From Helichrysum umbraculigerum (Eukaryota > Streptophyta > Magnoliopsida > Asterales > Asteraceae), in NCBI GenBank assembly GCA_949592205.1, contig CATIUR010000006.1:7511001-7575000 (forward strand): a DNA stretch of 64,000 bases. Reading direction: 5' to 3'. Shown one piece after another: positions 44,153 to 55,325 of the stretch. Made by a program: the position numbers and the translations under genes. Under the pieces are notes generated by a model. That model worked only from the letters and a program-made list of their open reading frames with translations, searched no databases and was not told where the DNA came from. Numbering within the stretch: the stretch's first letter is position 1; each line of letters starts with the position of its first letter.

Positions 44153-46642
44153 TGATGGGCGCCTAGAGGTCGGTCAAGGAATCGCTTCCTGTCGTCGCGG
44201 TGCCTTCCTTCGGGCGCGCCACCAGCGGGTGTTTTATAATTTGTAAATGCGGGGCCTAAGGATACTTAAAACTATGGGATACAGTAGTAAGTATGACCTA
44301 GGGTCGTTCTTCAAACTACAACGGGCATGGGATCTAGGTCTTTTGATTATCTTTTGTAATTTAGCTGGTTTATCAAAAGGTTGATAGGGGTTTTGGTTGT
44401 TTTTATATTATAACTTCTAATTTCTAAACTAAACTAGAGGATAGGTGAGGTGGCTACGAGAACAGCAGATTAACGCGAGTGTCTACTATGATAATTATAT
44501 ATGCTATTTAGGGGTAGTTATTTTAGTTAAGGTATTAGCTATGATGACGAAGTCAGGACTTAACAGACGTACTTGAAACAATCAATGACAACAAAGTACT
44601 CTACTTACAACCTTTCCTTAGCTCCCACGTATTTAAACGCTTGTACCAGTAGTAAGTTGTTTTACAGTATTTCCGTTGAAACATTAAAAGGTTCTTGTTA
44701 TCTATCCCGAGTTATATGTCCTAATGAGCCATAACTACTAGCCTATTTATTACTAACGCGAAGTTGTCCACAATCAGATAAATAACATGTCACGAAGATA
44801 GCAGTTATAGAGTGTAAACTATACCGGAAGTTCTCCCAAATATATCAACCAATTTAACCAACAGCCATCCTCGAGTCCTATTCCCCAATCTCGGACATTT
44901 GAGATATCCGAATCATGGCATGAATTGTTGAATGAACAAAAACATGAAACAGGGGTTTCCTACCGGAACAGGTTGGGATGGCCTGGTCTAACGGCTGATT
45001 AAATTGTTCATCATTATTTCATATAAACCATCATAACTATTTTACGCATGTTAAACTGATGTATGCAATTAATTTATATTCGAAAACCTAATCATATATC
45101 CAATAACACAAGTGATATTAGCATGCAAACCCTAAAGCAACAATCAAACAAGAACATGCGACAGAGCAGCATACAAGGATCAGTTTAATTTGTGCAGAGT
45201 AACTGGATAATTGGTTAAGTCACACATATTCCGAAAGTTCTCTCAAAAACATGCGTTAAATAAATTGAATCTAATCTATCTCTAATCCTACGCTCCGTGT
45301 CTCCCTCCGGTGTATTTCAACCAGGAGAACACCGGCCAAGTCGAGTTCAACGATCATCAGACACAGAATAATAAGCGGCGTACCACCAGTTAAGGACCAG
45401 CAGTAAGTTACAAACCACAGCATAAGTTGGATAGATAAACATTGGAGACTCAATTCATAGATTCAAATATATATCAACAACATACGGACAGAGTAACGGC
45501 ATGTTTACAATTGGAATCATTATCACAACGGATTGTGCCCACGACTTTCATAGCTTCCACGTTCCGTACTACACACATTCGTGATGGTTCCGGCGCTATA
45601 AATGAAAGCCGTATAACGTTACCTCCGTTGTTTCATAATATCCAATTGCATTTTAAAGTATAACTACCCTAGCATAATGATTATCATAGCAGACACAGAT
45701 TTGTTTAGCTAAGCATGGCAATAATTCTAGCAAGCAATTCTAAATAATTATGACAACAGCACAACATATTTAAAACAACAAGATAGAAATTAAAATAAAA
45801 CCTGACAAAGCGTAATTACAAATCTTGCGCAATCGCAGTCTCGGAGCACCTCCGTAAAGCTAAGCTAGAAGCTAATCTACTAGCTTAATTAAACTAACCT
45901 AAACTAATTATTTCTAGAGAGAGAGTAGAGAGAGAAAGGAAAGAAAGAAAACATATATCAAAATGAGGAGGTGATGGTGTGTATTTATACGATTTGCTCA
46001 ACCGTATTCCTCAACCATATTCTAGCCTTCAAAATCTCAGCCGTATTCCTCAGCCGTATCAAGATTGCACCTTGGATGACCAAAACATGCGATACGGTTG
46101 AATTTGGCCGTATACGGGAGAGATTGGCCGTATCGGGGGAGGGACAAGGCCGGATACGGGGGAGATTGCCCATATACGGCTGGCTCTAGGCCGTATACGC
46201 CCAAAACAGGCCGTATACGGTCAGGTCCAGGCCGTATACGGCTGGGCTTGGCCGTATCCGGCTTGTCTCTCCCGTATCGTGGTCCGTCGGTTGCCTTGAA
46301 TCTTCGTTTGGGCGTAACTTCTTCATCCGATGTCCGTTTTCAGCTTTCTTTATATCCACGCGATAGTAATCTCCTGACGAAGAAAATGACATAGGTTAGA
46401 GGTCATAATTCTTAGTAGAGATTAAAAAGTGCTTAAAAGCGTGAACCGGAATGCTTATGATCGTATTCGTTATATTTATCGTGTTTTTCGACCATTTTAG
46501 ATGATTTTTGAAATGTTGTCTATATTTTAGCCTTAATGATGAGTTTTGATAATAATGTATTGATTTTGGATATATTCATCATGTTTTGGGCTAAAAAGGT
46601 GAGAAAGTGACGCATAAAAACTTGACTTTTTACGTGTCATCA
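44153..46642 (-). repeat. Athila-2 LTR 2 (middle LTR)
   Basis: 2490 bp, complete, next to the primer site. Followed on its right by a second copy of the 3' internal region instead of the target duplication, so it is the internal LTR of a tandem. Private differences include a 2-bp deletion near 45598 and changes near 45339, 46171 and 46366. Confidence 0.94.
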
Positions 46643-48858
46643 AATATCCCACACTTAGACTTTTGCTTGTCCTCAAGCAAACTTCATCTTACCAGCCGAA
46701 ACCTTCTGAATTTCAAACTTTTTTACGCCACAAAGAAGAAGTCATACAGATTGAAAACAAGTATTGTGCCAATTAAGATAAAGAAAAAATGTTCACATGA
46801 AGTATCCAAAGGTCTTTAAGATGATTCACTTAGGCAAACTTTCAATTCTCGGGATGTGGAATATACATGACTGGGCGATCTCACTGATGGTCACTCAATT
46901 CACTCAAGTGTATCGGGTTTCCTATTATCCTAAGCCAAATGAAAAATCGCTCAAATACCTGTCATGCAGCATTCGTCGTCATAGGCTTGCCCAAGGATCG
47001 TATCTCCACCACTTAGATGGGGACGGCACTAACTATCCCAAGACATTCAAGTGGGTTGTAATGTGTGGTGGGGGTTTAAAGGGTATGGATAGAGGTAAAA
47101 AGGGTTTAAGGGTTTCACTTATCTTAGGACCTTTAAAATTTTCATGAAAAACACTATTTAGATATAATTTTTAATGAAAACTGAAACGGATAACTATAAG
47201 GGAAGAAGATAGCTATTTATGTCTTCTATCTTTTTGAAAACACACGAAGAATTTATGCTTTTAAGAGCAAGAGTTTTCGGGAGATTTCAGCACTTAGCTT
47301 TATTCTATTTTTGGCTCAGAATTTCTTGGCCAGAGATTTTCTAAGGAATTTTCTTTTTGTTATTTTCTTTTTGCCCTGTAGACATCCTTTCTTTCTTTCA
47401 TCTTTTTGTTTTTCCAACCTTTTTCACTTTCGAAATTTACTTGGTGTCAATTTTTCACACCACAAGGCTCTCGAATTCTTTTGAATATTGATCATGTAAC
47501 CGCACACGAGTAGCTTTTTGAGTAAACACGAATTTTTGTGATTTGGGGTAGAAACAAAAAGCATACCTAACTAGCTTTTTCCAAAAAAAATTCTAAAAAA
47601 TTCTAAGATAAGCTTTTGGTAGGTATGGGGTAAGTGGGTTTAAAATATGGGTTGAAAGAAATGAAAAGGCTAAGGTTCAACAGGGTTTACTAGGCGGATC
47701 ATCAACACTGAAAATGAGTGTTGGAAGGGTTTTGGGCTTGAAAGAGATATGTTGAAATGGGGTTTAATCCTAGGGAATGTCAAGGTCATCTAATTGCACC
47801 TATGTCACGTATGACACCCGTCAATGTGATCTCGAAACGCATACCCGAGGCAAGATCTAATTCAGAAATGCGTGCACCAGTCACACACAACAAACGAACA
47901 GTGAAGCATTTAAAATGAATGCTTATAAGGCTCAAAATTCCTCACCGCAAAAATGGGTTATATGTGTCCAGTCGTGCGATGCCCCTCTTAGATCCTCATC
48001 TTAAATTATTTGGAATCCGACATGATTCGACCTCTTTTTACCAATTTTCGAATACTTGTAAAAAAAATCTGTACTCTTTCTTACAATTGTGACTCAAAAA
48101 TTTAAAATTTTTGAAATTTTTGGCAAAAATAAGGGTTGAAAATCATTTTGAGGACATGCCTACTTCTAAATCAATTTACGGATACCTAGACGAGAGATAT
48201 ACTGCTATCCCACACTTAAAAATAAACATTGTCCCCAATGTTTCTGCACTAGGTAGGGAAAATCCCACACTTAGAGTTTTGTTTTATGAAAAATGTTAAT
48301 TTAAAAGTTTTTAAGTATGGAGGATCCCACACTTAGAGATTTAAGTGGGCATAAGCATATCTAAGTTACGTCAAAACTAGAAGAGTTTAGGACAGTTACT
48401 TCCCTACGGTTGGTGAACACTGGATTCAGGACCAGATTCGTGAAGGAGTGGTGCTAGTGATCTGCTGGATTTGTGGACCAGACTCTAATTAAAGCTCATC
48501 CATTCCTTACGAAGCTGAGTTCTGCAATACCATAAACAGTCATAATCACCAATCCAACATTTCAACATAATAAAAGTCTAACATAAATAAAAAGCATAAA
48601 AATAAACTAAAAGTCGTCTAGCAAATCATCCATGTCTGGGTCAAATGCTGCAAGTGCGTCACTGTCTGGAACTGAAGTAGGTGACGTGGCAACAATCGGA
48701 CCAGGCATGATGGGTGCAACAGGAAGATCAGGGGCTATCTCAGCATCAGCAGCAGGAAGAGTGGACTCTGACGTCGGGGCAGCTGGGAAGAATGACCATG
48801 GAGGGAGAGGTGGTCTCGGACCTTGACCAAGTCTGAGAGACTGGTCAGGAAGTCTCGG
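46643..48858 (-). other. Athila-2 second, partial internal region
   Basis: Near-identical copy of 36411-38629: 3' untranslated region, the purine-tract cluster (48208-48337) and the C-terminal end of the extra ORF (stop at 48607-48609). It breaks off after AAGTCTCGGA, where the first copy continues; the rest of the ORF and all of pol are deleted. Confidence 0.93.
48607..48858 (-). pseudogene. Truncated second copy of the Athila-2 extra ORF
   Basis: The last ~80 codons of the extra ORF in the duplicated internal region, with the acidic C-terminus retained. The basic N-terminus, ATG and splice acceptor are lost at the deletion junction with LTR 3. Confidence 0.85.
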
Positions 48859-50455
48859 ATGTTAAACTGATGTATGCAATTAATTTATATTCGAAAACCT
48901 AATCATATATCCAATAACACAAGTGATATTAGCATGCAAACCCTAAAGTAACAATCAAACAAGAACATGCGACAGAGCAGCATACAAGGATCAGTTTAAT
49001 TTGTGCAGAGTAACTGGATAATTGGTTAAGTCACACATATTCCGAAAGTTCTCTCAAAAACATGCGTTAAATAAATTGAATCTAATCTATCTCTAATCCT
49101 ACGCTCCGTGTCTCCCTCCGGTGTATTTCAACCAGGAGAACACCAGCCATGTCGAGTTCAACGATCATCAGACACTGAATAATAAGCGGCGTACCACCAG
49201 TTAAGGACCAGCAGTAAGTTACAAACCACAGCATAAGTTGGATAGATAAACATTGGAGACTCAATTCATAGATTCAAATATATATCAACAACATACGGAC
49301 AGAGTAACGGCATGTTTACAATTGGAATCATTATCACAACGGATTGTGCCCACGACTTTCATAGCTTCCACGTTCCGTACTACACACATTCGTGATGGTT
49401 CCGGCGCTATACAAATGAAAGCCATATAACGTTACCTCCGTTGTTTCATAATATCCAATTGCATTTTAAAGTATAACTACCCTAGCATAATGATTATCAT
49501 AGCAGACACAGATTTGTTTAGCTAAGCATGGCAATAATTCTAGCAAGCAATTCTAAATAATTATGACAACAGCACAACATATTTAAAACAACAAGATAGA
49601 AATTAAAATAAAACCTGACAAAGCGTAATTACAAATCTTGCGCAATCGCAGTCTCGGAGCACCTCCGTAAAGCTAAGCTAGAAGCTAATCTACTAGCTTA
49701 ATTAAACTAACCTAAACTAATTATTTCTAGAGAGAGAGTAGAGAGAGAAAGGAAAGAAAGAAAACATATATCAAAATGAGGAGGTGATGGTGTGTATTTA
49801 TAGGATTTGCTCAACCGTATTCCTCAACCATATTCTAGCCTTCAAAATCTCAGCTGTATTCCTCAGCCGTATCAAGATTGCACCTTGGATGACCAAAACA
49901 TGCGATACGGTTGAATTTGGCCGTATACGGGAGAGATTGGCCGTATCGGGGGAGGGACAAGGCCGGATACGGGGGAGATTGCCCGTATACGGCTGGCTCT
50001 AGGCCGTATACGCCCAAAACAGGCCGTATACGGTCAGGTCCAGGCCGTATACGGCTGGGCTTGGCCGTATCCGGCTTGTCTCTCCCGTATCGTGGTCCGT
50101 CGGTTGCCTTGAATCTTCGTTTGGGCGTAACTTCTTCATCCAATGTCCGTTTTCAGCGTTCTTTATATCCACGCGATCGTAATCTCCTGACGAAGAAAAT
50201 GACATAGGTTAGAGGTCATAATTCTTAGTAGAGATTAAAAAGTGCTTAAAAGCGTGAACCGGAATGCTTATGATTGTATTCGTTATATTTATCGTGTTTT
50301 TCGACCATTTTAGATGATTTTTGAAATGTTGTCTATATTTTAGCCTTAATGATGAGGTTTGATAATAATGTATTGATTTTGGATATATTCATCATGTTTT
50401 GGGCTAAAAAGGTGAGAAAGTGACGCATAAAAACTTGACTTTTTACGTGTCATCA
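48859..50455 (-). repeat. Athila-2 LTR 3, first ~900 bp missing
   Basis: Starts at TGTTAAACTGATGTATGC, corresponding to LTR 1 position about 34819, and runs to the LTR end at 50455. The TATA box and palindrome iterons are kept. Followed by AGTTG, the target duplication. Confidence 0.94.
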
Positions 50456-50460
50456 AGTTG

Positions 50461-51827
50461 TCTCAAAAATACCGTCTGTCTGAATTAAATCTCAATCTAC
50501 CTCTATTCCCATATTCCGTGTCTCTTGGATCCTAATTTGGTCTAGAGAACACCGGCCATGCCGAGTTCAATGATTCAATCAAACATAGTATAACTAAGTG
50601 ACATATACCCTATGAGTTAGCTACGTTCATTTTTGGATAAGGTTTTAGTCACAACATGAGTTGGGCAAATAAACAATAAAGATTCAATTCCTACATCCAT
50701 TCATGATATAAAGCACTCACAATCTTATAACATACGACATGATCACATATTCAAATCTTTCCTAAACGACTATCATAGCAGACAATTGAGTTATTTAACT
50801 AATCATGGCAATTCTAGCATACATATTTAAATTTATTAAAGAAAGTGCGAACATAATTAAATATGAAAGATAGATTAAAACCTGATAACGAAATACAATA
50901 ACTCATAGCTACAAATGCGTCCCGGAGCACCTCCGTACAAATCTTCCTTGATTAGTTAATTAGCTAGTCTAATTAACTAAGGAAGTATTACAATAAAGAA
51001 AGAAAAGAGTGGATGGTGAGAAAATGTATTACAAAGTGTATTCTAGGTGTTTTTCAAGGTGTGTTCCAAATGAAACCTAAACCTCCTATTTATAGGTGAG
51101 CTTTGGCTCACATTAGCATCAAGAGGTGCATGTTAGTAAAAGGTAGCCAAAAGGGTGCACCGGGTACTGTACAACACGAAAAGTAGGCGCACCGGGTACT
51201 GTATAATACGAAAAGTAGGAGCACCAGGTACCAAAAGTTACCAAAAATGGAAACCGAGGCGGGTACAGGGGTGGCCGGCGGCGGTGGTGTGGTGGCCGGT
51301 GGCGGTTGGCCCACCCCCGCCCCAGTTCGCTGTCTTTTGCTTCGTTTCTCGATTCGTGCTTGTTTTATTCGTTATGCATCCGTTTGCATCGATTCTTTTT
51401 TTGTTGGATTCATAATTCAAAAACGAAGATTTTGACATAGGATAGACCCTGAGATGATGTCCCTAGCTCCAGATATTGCGTACGAATCATTTGGATCTTC
51501 TGGCGGGCGTAGAATCTTCATTCTTTATCCGTTTTAGTTGATTCTTCTTCTGTTGGATTCGTATTTTAAAAACGAACATCTTGGATAGAATGGATGTTGG
51601 TGAAGGGTACTTTAGTCTTGAATTCTCGTTTTGATGCCTTGAATCTTCAAATGTGTATGGAATCTTTGTTTCTCGGCCGTTTTGCTTGATTTTTATCGTG
51701 CAACCTTCGTTTTGGTCTTCTTAACATATTATCACTGATTTGTGCGTTGTTTGAGTCCAAATGCAAAGTATTGCTCCTGAATGAGAGAGATATCGGTAGT
51801 AAAAACGTGACTTTTTACACGATATCA
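50461..51827 (-). repeat. Athila-1 5' LTR, second part
   Basis: Continues the LTR interrupted at 33917. The minus-strand TATA box is near 51088-51096. The 31-bp direct repeats upstream of it are at about 51155-51235. It ends GATATCA at 51827, before GACGC. Confidence 0.92.
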
Positions 51828-52130
51828 GACGCCTATTTCCATAACAGTGCACCTGCGACACTCACCTAGAGTGACGCCTAAATTCGATTTTAATCCTTAC
51901 CCGACACTTCCTCGAGTGACGCTTATACCACTGTCCGACACTTACACCTAGTGACGCTAAAATCCGATTTACACAAATTATCTGACGCTTCCCAATAGTG
52001 TCGCCATCGAGTGATGCATCCTTATGCGACACTTCATCCAGTGTCGCCAATAATACTGAATATCACATTTTATGCGACACTACCCTTAGTGTCGCCAATA
52101 AATAACCAGTGACGCCTCAAGTGTCGCCTA
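51828..52130. repeat. Array of GCGACACT/AGTGTCGC hairpins in Tekay-2 LTR
   Basis: Seven or so units, each GCGACACT (or CCGACACT, TGACGCTT), 5-8 bases, then AGTGTCGC (or AGTGACGC). Each can fold as an 8-bp stem with a short loop. The first unit lies on the left side of Athila-1 (about 23005-23062). Confidence 0.85.
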
Positions 52131-53540
52131 AAATAGAAAACCTTATAACTCTTTTTCACAACTAAATGACAAATTACACAATACATCTATACTTATACAA
52201 TACAACTTACAAACATTTCAAATATACTTTATAAGTATACATTACAACAATCTAATAGTAATGTTTTAAAACAATTATTATTACAAACCTTATACGATGA
52301 TAATCGTACATAATATACATATACTTTAGGAAGTATACATTTCACTTAAGAACTTATGAGATTACACTCGAACTTCTACGAGCTTACACTCGAATCAATT
52401 GTTATATATACACGAACTTACATTCAAATACACTATCGCGTCGCGATACAAATGATAGACTTATGAGTATACTTCACAGGTATACAACACAATCAAATAC
52501 ATAATAATAATAATAATTGAATTATTATTACACGCCGTCACCAACGGGCCGTACACATTTTCAAAACTCAAACTAATCAATCAAAATAATCGTTTGGACA
52601 TTACTAGTTGGATGAACAACTAGCATAGGTTATCTTTTAAGATACCTACTCATTTTATTAACCTTGCGCGTTGTAAACGCCCGGCAGGTTACAGTCTTCG
52701 GACATCTCATTGTATTACATCACACTTGCTTCATTGCAACCTTTCGGACTCAGGTGAGTCTCATAGCACCTCATTTTACTGTTTTCAAACCCAGGGGTGG
52801 GAATACATGCTTTACTTTGTTTTACATGTGAACATGAGTACAAAACTCGCTATATTCTGCATGAGCTGTTTACTAATCATTTTAAAGCCCTCCATCAATC
52901 ATAGTTTGGTTAATACTTTTGTAGTGTGAATGTTAGTGTATGGTACCATATAGGATTGATAATCCTCGTCCGGGTTAGCAAGCACTAACTGGTCAAACGG
53001 TCGCATTAGCATTTGTTCATACGAGTGTAGATTAGGCACTCGCAGGGAGGCACCCTCGATCAGGCACTTGATTGTGATCCTGACACCTCAGTTAAGCTCA
53101 GACTATGACCTCATGGCAGACATATACATCATTTGATTCATTTCAAATACTTATTATTAAATCTTGTGGTTCACCCATTACTTTATCATTATACAAACCT
53201 GTGAGCTCACCAGCTTTTAGCTGACTTTTTAGCATGTGTTCTCAGGTACCTAACAACAGTAGGCCTGTTCAGTCAGGATGCCCATAGCTCGAGTCAGCAT
53301 GCACATCAGGAGATTACATAGCATTACTACATTTTGTAACATAGTTATGCCACATAATCTCTAAACATTTGTAACTATTGGGCTTTTGTAAACATTATAC
53401 ATTGTAAAACTTATTATTATCAATGTATCGGTAAAACGACGCATGTAGAGTCATTCATTATATACCTTGTGTGCTATGATTATTGATTAGTAGCACCCCA
53501 AAGTATGCTCCCGCCAAACAGTAAATCTGGGGGTGTTACA
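51828..53540 (+). repeat. Tekay-2 LTR, right part
   Basis: Continues the LTR broken at 23062. It contains the hairpin array, the conserved ACCAACGGGCCGTACACA segment (52537-52565) and a 3' end GGGGGTGTTACA at 53540 that parallels the Tekay-1 LTR end. No GC-rich block is seen. No primer site follows, so this is a 3' LTR or a solo LTR. It abuts Tekay-3 at a GTAA run. Confidence 0.85.
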
Positions 53541-53929
53541 GTAAGTAAGTAAGTAAATAAATTGGTGTCTCGAGAGCTCACCCAAGCTAGTTGTCCACTC
53601 AACTAGAAAATGTCCAAGTGTTTGTTTAGTACTTCGTTTGTAGTTTGAAAATGTGTATGGCCCGTTGGTGACGTTATGTAATAATAATTCCCGAAGACAT
53701 TATTATTATGTTTGTTTCATTATAATTTTATAAAGTATATGTATTTGCACGTTCAAGTATTAAATCCTTGAATGACGGGGGTCCGGGGGTAGCGCCCCTG
53801 GTAGTGGGGTCCAAGGGGTGACAGCGAAATTCAAATTCAGAGTGTAGCCAAGTGGTTTAAGTTTCGACACTTAGTACAAAAAAAGTAATTTTAGGGTTTC
53901 TGTTTTTGGCAACACTTGATATGGGATAG

Positions 53930-54075
53930 CGACACTTGATATGGGATAGCGACACTGAGAGCGACACTGGGGTTAGTGTCGCAGTCTGCGACACTTGATA
54001 AGTTGGCGACACAAAGTAAGTGTCGCATTATGCGACATTGGTTAATTTCTAGCGACACTAGGTTAGTGTCGCAGG
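53930..54075. repeat. GCGACACT hairpin array in Tekay-3 LTR
   Basis: At least three clear stem-loops of GCGACACT, 5-6 bases, AGTGTCGC, plus further half-units, on either side of direct repeats of TTGATATGGGATAGCGACAC. Confidence 0.82.
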
Positions 54076-54151
54076 GTAACAAGTTGTGCCCATTCGAAGC
54101 ACTTAACACGCGATCATGGGAAAGAAATCACGCAATCATGGGGATATTATT

Positions 54152-54759
54152 TAGGAATGGCAATGGGGCGGGTTCGGTACGGGGGTGTCAGCCCCAACCC
54201 CAACCCCATTATTCTAAGCAATCTCCAACCCCACCCCAAACCCCAGCGGGGTATTATCGGGGCGGTTCATCTGGGGAATGGCTTACCCTAATATCCAACG
54301 GGCTCTTATCGGAGTAACTTGTTGAGAACGTGGGCTCTTTAAATCGTAACCCAGAACTTGTTCTTTATTAATAATATCTAAAATTCGGATGACTTGTTGA
54401 TTTTTCTTAAAGGATTACCTAAACATCTACTAATTGGCATCCTCGTTTCAAAAATAAAAAGTAATATAATCAAGACAACATATAGTAATTGACCTTATAT
54501 GACCTCGTTGATAACACAAGTATACTAAATAAATAGAAGGATTACACATGTACATTACAAATAAATAATAACTAAGCCTTTATTGTCAACGAGTCAAATT
54601 TCTAAATTCCAACACACCATTGTCTTATAGATAAATAATTTATTAAATATTATTGTAATCCAAAAAGTTATAAATAAATATATTTATTGATGATATAGTT
54701 ATTTATAGATATTATTAATAATTATATATACATATATTGTAATCACACATGCATATATA

Positions 54760-54815
<56 letters not shown>

Positions 54816-54865
54816 TATATATGCATATATATGCATATATATATGCATATATATATGCATATATA

Positions 54866-54937
<72 letters not shown>

Positions 54938-55100
54938 TGCGGAGCGGGGCAGGGATGATACTACCCAACCCCAACCCGATAGAAATCCCCATTTATCGCC
55001 CCATACCCCCACCCCATCCCCGATAAGTCATCCCCAATTCGATCCAAAACTTGCGGGGTTCAGGGATCCCCATCGGATTCGGATATTTTTGTCATTCCTA
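54152..55100. mobile_element. Non-autonomous hAT-type DNA transposon (949 bp)
   Basis: Terminal inverted repeats TAGGAATGGCAA and, at the right end, the inverse of TAGGAATGACAA (11 of 12 match). Exact 8-bp target duplication ATATTATT at 54144-54151 and 55101-55108, diagnostic for the hAT superfamily together with the TAG-type end. Both subterminal regions are rich in CCCCAACCCC/GGGGCGGGG, facing in opposite directions. The centre is AT-rich with a long microsatellite. There is no transposase ORF, so it depends on enzyme from elsewhere. It interrupts the Tekay-3 LTR. Confidence 0.88.
54743..54934. repeat. (AT)n/(GCATAT)n microsatellite
   Basis: A nearly pure AT dinucleotide tract with interspersed GCATATAT units in the middle of the hAT element. 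Length in the assembly may be unreliable. Confidence 0.95.
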
Positions 55101-55108
55101 ATATTATT

Positions 55109-55325
55109 ACGCGATCACGTGTTACCTATAACAAACGATTCCTCGACAAATATTCAAATAAAAGTACGCGATCATGGAAACAATATCACGCGATCGCGTG
55201 TTATATCTATAAGTCAATATGCGATCCCGTAACGATATATGCGATCGCGCGTTACATTTATAAGACGATGCCTCACCAAATTTCATCAAAAGTACGCGAT
55301 TACCAGTCAATACGCGATCGCGTAT
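55109..55325. repeat. ACGCGATCGCGT palindrome iterons in Tekay-3 LTR
   Basis: Repeated CGCGATCRCG words, including the perfect 12-bp palindrome ACGCGATCGCGT, at intervals of 20-50 bp. Related words continue left of the hAT element (54107-54140), so the hAT inserted within the array. Confidence 0.8.

Larger units (their letters stand above)
33918..50455 (-). mobile_element. Athila-2: Athila-type retrotransposon with three LTRs
   Basis: Inserted in the right LTR of Athila-1 with target duplication AGTTG at 33913-33917 and 50456-50460. Order from left to right: complete LTR (33918-36410), full internal region, primer site, complete LTR (44153-46642), a second partial internal region (46643-48858), and an LTR lacking its first ~900 bp (48859-50455). 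The outer ends carry the duplication, so the structure arose at or after one insertion: LTR-internal-LTR-internal-LTR by unequal exchange, then a deletion joining the second internal region to the third LTR. LTR ends are TGATGGGCGCC and ACGTGTCATCA. Confidence 0.93.
23063..51827 (-). mobile_element. Athila-1: Ty3/Gypsy Athila-type retrotransposon, split by Athila-2
   Basis: A minus-strand element flanked by GACGC at 23058-23062 and 51828-51832. The left LTR is 23063-25471. The right LTR is 32896-33917 plus 50461-51827, interrupted by Athila-2. Ends are TGTTGYGTCCTGATAGG and CACGATATCA. It has an Asp-tRNA primer site, protease, reverse transcriptase, RNase H, integrase and a small extra ORF, but no gag that I can detect. 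Reverse transcriptase and integrase sequence and the Asp-tRNA primer place it in the Athila lineage (family knowledge). The pol frame is nearly whole, with one frameshift and one stop upstream of a 1034-codon open stretch. Confidence 0.93.

Noticed and set aside
51828..52130. Regular short repeats resembling a CRISPR array
   Set aside because: Spacing and orientation are irregular, units are inverted pairs rather than direct repeats, no cas genes, and the context is a plant LTR.
54699..55232. Frames rich in Tyr-Ile repeats on both strands
   Set aside because: Pure translation of the (AT)n/(GCATAT)n microsatellite in the hAT element.
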